Of a DNA stretch of 13,928 nucleotides, positions 7,628-13,928 are shown piece after piece; position 1 is the stretch's first letter, and every line of letters starts with the position of its first letter. Position numbers and translations under genes: made by a program. Under the pieces are notes generated by a model. The model made no database searches, was not told where the DNA came from, and saw nothing but the letters and a program-made list of their open reading frames with translations. The DNA is from CAIVAT01 sp964355945 (lineage in GTDB: Bacteria > Bacteroidota > Bacteroidia > Bacteroidales > FEN-979): NCBI GenBank assembly GCA_964355945.1, contig CAYHGE010000089.1:1-13928 (forward strand). The letters run 5' to 3'.

Positions 7628-8352
7628 TTGATCAGGTTAAAGCGGTAGCTTATGGTTCCTGTAAAGGAGTCGAAGTTGATGGTACCCGCAGTTAAAAAGA
7701 GATGTCTGAAACAGATGACCCGCAAACCGGCATTGATGGTTACCCCGTCATAATCGCAAAGCAGGCTCATCCATTTAAGTTTGTCGATATTCACGGAGAA
7801 TCCTCCGAACAGGCCAATGAATTCATCGTTTTTCCATACCAGGCTGCTTGCTCCCCATCCGGCTGTTGTGCCTATGTTAAGATACAATTCCGGAATGTGA
7901 AAATTCTTGGTCACCACGATATAGGATGCCCCGAAATGCCGGGCTCCGCCGCTTTCAAGAGATGTAAGCACATCATGAAAACCAATTGTGACGGCAGGTA
8001 TCCATTTTGTTTCCTTTAAAATTCTGAACCGGACGGTCGGAACACGGTCAACTACATGATTGGTGCCGGAAGGAATATTCAATTGCCTGGTAACCCGGAG
8101 GTCAACCTCCACGAAGGATAAAAAGGTAAGTGAAGCATAAATGGCAACAGCATCATGATTAAAATTTGAATAAGCCAGATGCTCCTGGGGCAGAAAACTC
8201 GTACCAAACTGGAGGGAACCATCCTCATTGAATGTTGCAACGGGTATTCTGATATACCCAGGCACACCGGAATCAGATTGAGGTTTTACAAGCAATGGAA
8301 AAAACATTGACAGGCAGACGGTCAAAACCCAATATCTACAGATAAATTTCAT
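7624..8352 (-). CDS. YjbH/GfcD N-terminal half as a stand-alone outer-membrane protein
   Basis: With the ATG at 8352 the product has 242 residues and begins with a typical signal peptide (MKFICRYWVLTVCLSMFFPL). An in-frame ATG at 8373 would add seven residues. After cleavage the chain follows the first barrel of enterobacterial YjbH/GfcD: SGVPGYIRIPVATFNEDGSL (28-47) corresponds to GGVGLLQTPTARMAREGEL, VRFRILKETKWIPAVTIGFHD (107-127) to the LRLWEESYWLPQVAVGARD region, and GLFGGFSVNIDKLKWMSLLCD with YDG (180-203) to the LFGGVEY...EYEG region. Alternating hydrophobic strands and a final YRF suit an outer-membrane barrel. YjbH proteins belong to exopolysaccharide operons (yjbEFGH, gfcABCD), with an exact role that is not settled. 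The matching C-terminal half is encoded separately at 9752-10990. The stop overlaps the sugar transferase start (ATGA), pointing to translational coupling. Confidence 0.78.
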   Translation of the reverse strand: MKFICRYWVLTVCLSMFFPLLVKPQSDSGVPGYIRIPVATFNEDGSLQFGTSFLPQEHLAYSNFNHDAVAIYASLTFLSFVEVDLRVTRQLNIPSGTNHVVDRVPTVRFRILKETKWIPAVTIGFHDVLTSLESGGARHFGASYIVVTKNFHIPELYLNIGTTAGWGASSLVWKNDEFIGLFGGFSVNIDKLKWMSLLCDYDGVTINAGLRVICFRHLFLTAGTINFDSFTGTISYRFNLIK

Positions 8353-8403
8353 GAATGAATGGTTACGCGCCATGCGGCGAACACCCAGAATAAACCGGTT
8401 TAT

Positions 8404-8427
8404 GTGTCACGATTCACGTGTCACGCG
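8404..8427. repeat. Short heptamer array (TCACGNN x3)
   Basis: TCACGAT, TCACGTG and TCACGCG follow each other without gaps at 8407-8427, and GTGTCACG occurs at 8404-8411 and again at 8418-8425. The array fills part of the interval between the lipoprotein stop (8432) and the YjbH N-half start (8352). Function is unknown. Confidence 0.5.
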
Positions 8428-8431
8428 AGGT

Positions 8432-9631
8432 TTATTTTCCTCCTCCTCCCTGGTCATGAACAAACTGGTATCCACTTGCAGGCGAATACATTTTATTTTC
8501 AATGATCCCGGTGGCAACAATTCCCTGAATTGTTGCGGTTAAAGGCACTTGCTGCGTGGTGTATGTAACCTTTGGCATCCAGCGGTAGTAACCTGCAGTT
8601 TTAACAGGTGCGAGGGAGTCGGGTTTAGATCCGATATAGTTGAAGGTAAAGATGGTATTGTCGTTAAAACCGATCCTGGTATTTTGTGAAGCTACGTTTT
8701 TCAGATAGGCAGCCGAAATAGTTGCAGGTACATTTCCTGAATATTGAATTTTAGCCAGGTAGGAAAAGTCGATTGACGAAAGTGTCCGGTCAAGATCGAT
8801 GGTAACCGGGGTTCCGCTGTTGCCAGTGGAAGTTGAAATGGTTCCGGTGACTGCAAGTGAATAGGTGGCAAAATCGGTGATCTGTGCGGTGGCAATGTTT
8901 GTTGAATGGTCAACCTGGGCAATTATACCGGTTGATATCCATGTATTTTGTCCGAAATCATAGCGCAGGAGGGGAAGATTGTCAATTGCCGGATCTGAGA
9001 AAGGAAGGGAAAAGTGAAGATCCATTGCCTTGTTTGCAACGGTGCCTGCGGGGCTGATATTTACAGTGCACAGGTTTAACATGTTGACTGGGGCAAAGCC
9101 GGGAACATCCAATCCTGTGAAACGGGTGAGAGATACATTGATGTTGCCTGAAAACGCGCCTGACGGAATTGCCAGGGATGTATTTGCTGAGGGAACAAGG
9201 CTTTCCGGATCGCCAGCAACAACCGAACCGCCATTTGAGCCAACGGCTACAGGTTCAGCAAGAGGATTCAGGATGATGGTGTTTACCATCGCAGCATCAT
9301 CTGAGATGACGGCGCTTGCAAAGCCATATCCATATCCGTTTGCCATGACCCTGACCTGGTGTACGCCACTGCCCAATGTTTTGCAGCTTACCTTATACAT
9401 GCCATTCGCATCGGTTTTAAGCGTGGTGTTTAATCCTTCAAAATAAATTTCGGCATTGGCAATGCCTGAATGAGTATTTGAATTGATGACACTCCCCTTC
9501 AGATTTAACTCACTGTTTGTTTGTTCTGGTGTGGTGGTATCAGCAGCTTTTTTACATCCCTCTATGGTAATGAGCAGTAATAGTGCCGGAAGCAGCGCTG
9601 ACAAAATCAATTTCCTACGGTTCGTTTTCAT
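8432..9631 (-). CDS. Lipoprotein with carboxypeptidase-regulatory-like and ZU5-like domains
   Basis: With the ATG at 9631 the product has 399 residues. Residues 1-26 (MKTNRRKLILSALLPALLLL, then ITIEGC) form a lipoprotein signal peptide with Cys26 as the lipidated residue, although Glu at -2 is unusual. Residues of about 42-125 match the carboxypeptidase regulatory-like fold (LNLKGSVIN, GIANAEIYFEG, LKTDANGMYKV, VRVMANGYG). Residues of about 130-262 look ZU5-like (SNGGSV, SLAIPSGAF, ISPAGTV, TDFATYSLAV). Residues of about 263-390 are a beta-rich region of no recognised family, and the chain ends in GGGGK. A start at 9727 would place 32 non-signal-like residues first and lies upstream of the TATCTTTG element at 9696-9703. 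A GTG at 9661 behind AAAGGAG is another option. The gene lies between the two YjbH halves, so an accessory role at the inner face of the outer membrane or on the cell surface is plausible but unproven. Confidence 0.8.
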   Translation of the reverse strand: MKTNRRKLILSALLPALLLLITIEGCKKAADTTTPEQTNSELNLKGSVINSNTHSGIANAEIYFEGLNTTLKTDANGMYKVSCKTLGSGVHQVRVMANGYGYGFASAVISDDAAMVNTIILNPLAEPVAVGSNGGSVVAGDPESLVPSANTSLAIPSGAFSGNINVSLTRFTGLDVPGFAPVNMLNLCTVNISPAGTVANKAMDLHFSLPFSDPAIDNLPLLRYDFGQNTWISTGIIAQVDHSTNIATAQITDFATYSLAVTGTISTSTGNSGTPVTIDLDRTLSSIDFSYLAKIQYSGNVPATISAAYLKNVASQNTRIGFNDNTIFTFNYIGSKPDSLAPVKTAGYYRWMPKVTYTTQQVPLTATIQGIVATGIIENKMYSPASGYQFVHDQGGGGK

Positions 9632-9695
9632 GACTTTAGTAATTAAAACAGTAAATTTCACGGGGATAACTCCTTTCATATGCGGAAAGAATATC

Positions 9696-9703
9696 CAAAG
9701 ATA
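9696..9703 (-). promoter_or_regulatory. Candidate internal promoter -7 element
   Basis: The minus strand reads TATCTTTG, an exact match to the Bacteroidota -7 consensus TAnnTTTG, in the 120-base gap before the lipoprotein start at 9631. A TTG -33 element is not evident at the usual distance. If active, it would give the lipoprotein, YjbH N-half and sugar transferase genes their own transcript apart from leuS. Confidence 0.45.
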
Positions 9704-9751
9704 AAACAATTTTGCAGAATTGATCATTATTTTTGAAAAATATTTACGATT

Positions 9752-10990
9752 TTAATTATTTTGAATATCTTTCCCTAATTGTTTCCTTATATAATCCGGG
9801 TTTAAATTGAACATCAATTCCTCTGTTCCGTTCCCGGTCACGTAAGTCCTGCCCATGGATGGCAGTCCTTTTGCCCTGTATTCCCATGGGATGTAGGGTG
9901 CGGGACGTATACGGATCCGATTTTTAGTTCCGAATTTCCGTGGTGGCAAAGGAACAATGAAGTTGAAACCGCCATTTGTGATTCCGGAGGTATTCATTGC
10001 AAAAAATCCGACCGAAACCTCTCCGAAGCGCCTTGAAACATCCACGCGCCATCCTTCATCCTGGCCAATGAACCTGCCATATCCTCCCCGGATGGTGAGG
10101 TCGTAACCCGGAAATCTCCACGATGCATCGCAAAACCAGGTGATTACATTCATCGGGGTGTAAGTAAACCACCCCTCCAGCAGTTGCATCTGACCGGTAT
10201 AGCCGAGTGATGCGCCCACCGACATTCTGCCATTAAACAAAAACTTTCTGGCTTCTGCATTCAGGCCATACCGGTTTCGGGTAAAATAGCCCGCACTTAC
10301 CGTGGTAAAGATCTGGTATGGAAGACGAAAGGTCTGACTGAGAACAATCAGCCCGGGACGGATGGTACTGGCTTCGGGATCGCCGATCAGGTTGCTGTAA
10401 ACCGGGAAAATTACCTGGGCGGTTAAGGACAGCCCTTTGAAAAAATTGATATTCACAGCGGGCGCAACATTGAACTGGATCTCCAGCGGATGGACGAAAT
10501 TTCCGAATTGAACTTTCAACTGAGGGAAAACAACAATATCAAATTTGTTGAATGATGGTTTTAAAGGACGGACATGGCCGGCAGATTTCCGGTAAATGCG
10601 GTCGGATAAAAGGGCAGTCATGGAATTTGAAAAGAGATCCGCTGAAATACGGCCGGCGACAAGGTCGTCGTATTGCTTTCGTGAAACGATCAGGGTTGTT
10701 GCCGGAATCCCGGAGCGGAGGAGGGTGAGAGAGACCACGCTGCCGGAGTCGGCATAGGGCATGATGGTTTTAAGGAGTTCAGCTGCCGCCCTGGGTTCCC
10801 ATCGCCATACCCTGTTTTCCACGCCAAGAAAAATGGTGTCATTTTCCCGGATTACCCGTACATTTTCATAGCCTTTCGATACAATCTCTGCAGAAAGATT
10901 TTTCATGCTGCCATCTGTTACAGCCTGACCAAACAGGGAGAAGGCCTGGAATGCAAGAATAATGGCAGGAATGAAAATTTTTATCTGCAT
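9752..10990 (-). CDS. YjbH/GfcD middle and C-terminal half as a stand-alone outer-membrane protein
   Basis: The 412-residue product starts with its own signal peptide (1-22, ending SLFGQA). Residues of about 31-115 match the small soluble domain in the middle of enterobacterial YjbH: IVSKGYENVRV and NDTIFLGVENRVWRW (50-64) correspond to the segment around GDTLYVTGEQVKYRD, followed by a LLRSGIPATTL strand like its NRLNMPQVTTET. From about 148 on it follows the second barrel: FDIVVFPQLKVQFG (150-163), SAGYFTRNRYGLNAEARKFL (232-251), GRFIGQDEGWRVDVSRRFGE (305-324) and GFFAMNT with GGFNFIVPLP (328-349). The enterobacterial counterparts include GQYLAGDKGGTLEIAKRFDS and a closing VPL strand. The partner half is at 7624-8352. 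The ATG at 10990 is only 6 bases behind the leuS stop, so read-through from leuS is likely. Its role in polysaccharide export or assembly is inferred from the family and from the sugar transferase in the series. Confidence 0.8.
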   Translation of the reverse strand: MQIKIFIPAIILAFQAFSLFGQAVTDGSMKNLSAEIVSKGYENVRVIRENDTIFLGVENRVWRWEPRAAAELLKTIMPYADSGSVVSLTLLRSGIPATTLIVSRKQYDDLVAGRISADLFSNSMTALLSDRIYRKSAGHVRPLKPSFNKFDIVVFPQLKVQFGNFVHPLEIQFNVAPAVNINFFKGLSLTAQVIFPVYSNLIGDPEASTIRPGLIVLSQTFRLPYQIFTTVSAGYFTRNRYGLNAEARKFLFNGRMSVGASLGYTGQMQLLEGWFTYTPMNVITWFCDASWRFPGYDLTIRGGYGRFIGQDEGWRVDVSRRFGEVSVGFFAMNTSGITNGGFNFIVPLPPRKFGTKNRIRIRPAPYIPWEYRAKGLPSMGRTYVTGNGTEELMFNLNPDYIRKQLGKDIQNN

Positions 10991-10996
10991 TCTTAA

Positions 10997-13810
10997 TCAA
11001 ATAACCATGTTGATGATTTTATTGGGCACGATGATCATCTTTTTAGGCGGGTTTCCCTGCAGCCATTTCTCTGATTCATGAGCTTCCATTGCGGCCTTTT
11101 GAATTTCAGGCACGGTCAGATTGGTGGGCAGTTCAAGGATAAAGCGCATCTTGCCGTTAAACGACACCGGGTAAGCGAAGGTGTTTTCGACCAGGTATTC
11201 AGGGTTAAATTCAGGAAAAACAGCCACAGATACACTCCCGGTATGTCCGAGTAAATTCCACAACTCCTCGGAAATGTGCGGTGCATATGAAGCCAGCAGG
11301 ATGACCAGATCGCTGAGGATCGTGCGTTTGTGACATTTCAGGTCGGTGAGTTCGTTGACACAGATCATGAAGGTGCTTACGGCCGTGTTGAATGAGAGCC
11401 TTTCGATATCTTCCTGGACTTTTTTGATGGTTTTGTGGAGCACGCGCAATTCTGCAGGCTCTGCCGGTTCGCCGGTAACACGGAAGTTATTCAGGTCATC
11501 GTGAAACAGCCTCCAGAATTTGCGGATGAAGCGAAATACCCCCTCGATTCCATTGGTGTCCCAGGGTTTCGACTGCTCCAGCTGACCGAGGAACATTTCA
11601 TATAACCGGAACGTATCGGCCCCGTATTTTTCGATCAGATAATCGGGATTGACCACATTGTAGAGAGATTTCGACATTTTCTCCACCAGGTAACCGCAAT
11701 GGTATTTGCCTTCTTCAAGGATGAATTCTGAGCCGGCAAGGTCGGGACGCCACAGGCAAAACGCCGCTGTATCGAGGATGTCGTTGTCAACCATGCTCAC
11801 GTCTACATGCATTTCAGTGGTTTCATGCTGATCTTTCAACCCGGCAGAAACGAAGGTGTTGGTTCCTTTGATACGGTAGGCGATGCTTGACCTTCCCTGG
11901 ATTTTTCCCTGGTTGATCAGTCTCTTGAAAGGTTCTTCCTTTACGGACATCCCGATGTCGAACAGGAATTTGTTCCAGAAGCGGGAATAGATAAGGTGCC
12001 CGGTGGCATGTTCATCACCCCCGATATAGAGGTCGACATCCTGCCAGTAATTAACAGCCTCTTTAGAAAAATATTCCTGATCGTTGCGGGGGTCCATATA
12101 GCGGAGGTAATATCCGCTTGATCCTGCAAATCCGGGCATGGTATTGGTTTCGAGAGGATAACCTTCCTTTGTACACCAGTTTTTGGCTCTGGCGAGGGGA
12201 GGTTCACCTGTTTCGGTTGGCAGGTAGGCATCAACATCGGGAAGACGCAGCGGTAGTTCGCTTTCATCGAGGGTATGTGCGATCCCATCCTTGAAAAAAA
12301 CCGGGAAAGGCTCGCCCCAATAACGCTGCCTGCTGAAGATGGCGTCGCGGAGGCGGAAGTTGACTGTCCCTTTTCCAATGCCCATTTCCTGAACCCTTCG
12401 GATAACGGCGCTGATAGCCTCCTTCACCGGCAATCCATTGATAAAACCGGAGTTGATCAGGAGACCATCTTTGGCATCATATGAACTCTGCGAGATATCG
12501 CCGCCTGCCACCACCTCCACGATCGGAAGCCCGAAATGCCTGGCAAAATCATAATCCCGGCTGTCGTGAGCGGGAACTGCCATAATGGCGCCCGTACCAT
12601 ATCCTGCCAGTACGTAATCGGCTACCCATATTGGGATCGGCACGCCGTTAAAGGGGTTGAGACAGTAAGCTCCTGTAAATTCCCCGGTAATTTTTTTTAC
12701 ATCCGCCATCCGTTCGCGCTCGGAACGGTTTTTAGCCATGAGCAGATAGGCCTCAACGGCCTGTTTACGGTCGGATGTTGTTATTTTGGAGATCAGTTCG
12801 TGCTCTGGTGCAAGCACCATGAACATTGACCCGAAAATCGTATCCGGGCGGGTGGTGAAAATGGATAGGCTGAAATCCTGGTCTTTGATGGGGAAGTGGA
12901 TCTCAGCGCCTTCCGACCGGCCGATCCAGTTTCGTTGCATCTCCATGAGCGAGTCGGAGAAATCAACCGTTTGAAGTCCGTCGAGCAGGCGCTGCGCATA
13001 AGCGGTGGTGCGAAGGAACCACTGGCGCATGAGTTTTCTTTCAACCGGATGGCCGCCGCGCACGGAGTAACCATTGGCGATTTCATCGTTTGCAAGAACG
13101 GTACCCAGTTCCGGGCACCAGTTCACCATGGCATCCGAGAGGTAGGCAAGACGGTAGTTCATCAGGATGTCCTGCTGCTGCCTTTCGGTAAATGATTTCC
13201 ATTGACCGGCAGAGAATATGCCATCCCATGCCGCTTCGAACGATTTGTCTTTCTTTACAACCTCCCTGAACCAGTTTTGGGTTACAGATGCATTTACGAC
13301 GGAGTTCCCCTCTGATTCAAAAATTTTGACCAGCTCCGCGATGGGTTCTGCTTTTTGCGTGGTGTTGTTATACCAGTGATGAAACAGACGGATAAAGGTC
13401 CACTGGGTCCATTTATAATAGTCGGGATCACATGTTTTCACTTCACGGTCCCAGTCGTAGCAGAAGCCGATCTTATCCATCTGCTCGCGGTAACGTGCCA
13501 CATTGATTTCGGTGGTTACCGCCGGATGGGTTCCGGTCTGGATGGCATACTGTTCGGCGGGCAGTCCGTAAGCGTCATATCCCATCGGGTGAAGAACGTT
13601 AAAGCCTTTCAACCGTTTGTACCGTGAATAAATGTCGGAGGCAATGTATCCCAGAGGATGGCCCACATGCAACCCTGCACCGGAGGGGTAAGGGAACATG
13701 TCGAGTACATAATATTTCGGGCGGGCAGGATCGGTGACTGTTTTAAAAGTCTTGTGATCAACCCAGTATTTCTGCCATTTTTTTTCGATTTCGGGAAAGT
13801 TGTAATCCAT
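10997..13810 (-). CDS. leuS: Leucyl-tRNA synthetase
   Basis: This cytoplasmic enzyme charges tRNA-Leu with leucine. The 937-residue chain is full length for the family. The class I signatures are in place: HVGH at 48-51 in YPSGAGLHVGH (the HIGH motif in its Bacteroidota form) and KMSKS at 711-715. The CP1 editing domain lies between, with TTRPDTIFG (319-327) and GTGAIMAVPAHDSRD (405-419), which hold the threonine-rich and aspartate elements for hydrolysis of mischarged tRNA. SRQRYWGEP (493-501), DLYIGGDEHATGHLIYSRFW (593-612) and the anticodon-binding helical domain (about 750-860) follow, with the C-terminal domain ending VPNKIINMVI. The start at 13810 (MDYNFPEIEKKWQKYW) is the conserved N-terminus. 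The gene appears intact. The stop is 6 bases before the next gene, and its upstream region carries an octamer repeat array. Confidence 0.98.
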   Translation of the reverse strand: MDYNFPEIEKKWQKYWVDHKTFKTVTDPARPKYYVLDMFPYPSGAGLHVGHPLGYIASDIYSRYKRLKGFNVLHPMGYDAYGLPAEQYAIQTGTHPAVTTEINVARYREQMDKIGFCYDWDREVKTCDPDYYKWTQWTFIRLFHHWYNNTTQKAEPIAELVKIFESEGNSVVNASVTQNWFREVVKKDKSFEAAWDGIFSAGQWKSFTERQQQDILMNYRLAYLSDAMVNWCPELGTVLANDEIANGYSVRGGHPVERKLMRQWFLRTTAYAQRLLDGLQTVDFSDSLMEMQRNWIGRSEGAEIHFPIKDQDFSLSIFTTRPDTIFGSMFMVLAPEHELISKITTSDRKQAVEAYLLMAKNRSERERMADVKKITGEFTGAYCLNPFNGVPIPIWVADYVLAGYGTGAIMAVPAHDSRDYDFARHFGLPIVEVVAGGDISQSSYDAKDGLLINSGFINGLPVKEAISAVIRRVQEMGIGKGTVNFRLRDAIFSRQRYWGEPFPVFFKDGIAHTLDESELPLRLPDVDAYLPTETGEPPLARAKNWCTKEGYPLETNTMPGFAGSSGYYLRYMDPRNDQEYFSKEAVNYWQDVDLYIGGDEHATGHLIYSRFWNKFLFDIGMSVKEEPFKRLINQGKIQGRSSIAYRIKGTNTFVSAGLKDQHETTEMHVDVSMVDNDILDTAAFCLWRPDLAGSEFILEEGKYHCGYLVEKMSKSLYNVVNPDYLIEKYGADTFRLYEMFLGQLEQSKPWDTNGIEGVFRFIRKFWRLFHDDLNNFRVTGEPAEPAELRVLHKTIKKVQEDIERLSFNTAVSTFMICVNELTDLKCHKRTILSDLVILLASYAPHISEELWNLLGHTGSVSVAVFPEFNPEYLVENTFAYPVSFNGKMRFILELPTNLTVPEIQKAAMEAHESEKWLQGNPPKKMIIVPNKIINMVI

Positions 13811-13834
13811 TGATTGCTGAAGGTTAGTTTGTGT

Positions 13835-13928
13835 GTGAACGGGTGAACGGGTGAACGGGTGAACGGGTGAACGGGTAAACGGGTGAACGGGTGAACGGGT
13901 GAACGGGTGAACGGGTGAACGGGTGAAC
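13835..13928. repeat. Octamer tandem array GTGAACGG, about 12 units, truncated by the window edge
   Basis: GTGAACGG is repeated head to tail from 13835 to the last base: eleven full units and six bases of a twelfth. The only deviation is unit six (13875-13882), which reads GTAAACGG. On the leuS-coding strand the unit is CCGTTCAC. The array begins 24 bases upstream of the leuS start codon, so it occupies the place where the leader or promoter should be. Its true length is unknown because the window ends inside it. Confidence 0.95.

Noticed and set aside
9632..9727. Longer N-terminus for the lipoprotein (ATG at 9727, or GTG at 9661 behind AAAGGAG)
   Set aside because: The extra residues precede a good lipoprotein signal at 9631, and the TATCTTTG element lies downstream of 9727. 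The GTG option remains possible, but Shine-Dalgarno use is rare in this group.
13835..13928. CRISPR array
   Set aside because: The units are 8 bases long and contiguous, without spacers.

Overview
The window looks like a short-read metagenome-derived contig from a Bacteroidota bacterium, probably Bacteroidales-like. The grounds are: type IX secretion (T9SS) C-terminal sorting domains on secreted proteins, a leucyl-tRNA synthetase of the Bacteroidota type (HVGH in place of HIGH), matches to the TAnnTTTG promoter element, and start codons that mostly lack a Shine-Dalgarno sequence. A run of 100 Ns inside one gene is flanked by identical 55-bp copies, which marks an unmerged assembly overlap.

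Left part, bases 1-2329, minus strand: a large secreted parallel beta-helix protein that runs off the left edge. Bases 2330-2662 are a divergent intergenic region with a candidate promoter, repeated CCTGTACA words and a perfect 16-bp-arm palindrome. Bases 2663-5926, plus strand: a DASS/SLC13-type dicarboxylate transporter, a secreted GH16-like protein with a T9SS sorting domain, and a tiny frameshifted gene that is little more than a signal peptide and a sorting domain.

Right part, bases 5934-13810, minus strand: a tightly packed gene series that reads leuS, then the C-terminal half of a YjbH/GfcD-type outer-membrane protein, a lipoprotein with carboxypeptidase-regulatory-like and ZU5-like domains, the N-terminal half of YjbH/GfcD as a separate gene, and a polyprenyl-phosphate sugar-1-phosphate transferase. 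The last two overlap by ATGA. Bases 13835-13928 are an octamer tandem array in the leuS leader that reaches the window edge.

The most interesting content is this last series. YjbH/GfcD, normally one protein of about 700 residues in enterobacterial exopolysaccharide operons, is here two separately exported proteins encoded in reversed domain order, with a lipoprotein gene between them and a priming glycosyltransferase behind them. I infer an envelope- or exopolysaccharide export or assembly module that starts directly behind a housekeeping synthetase gene. No RNA genes, CRISPR arrays, insertion sequences or phage genes were seen.
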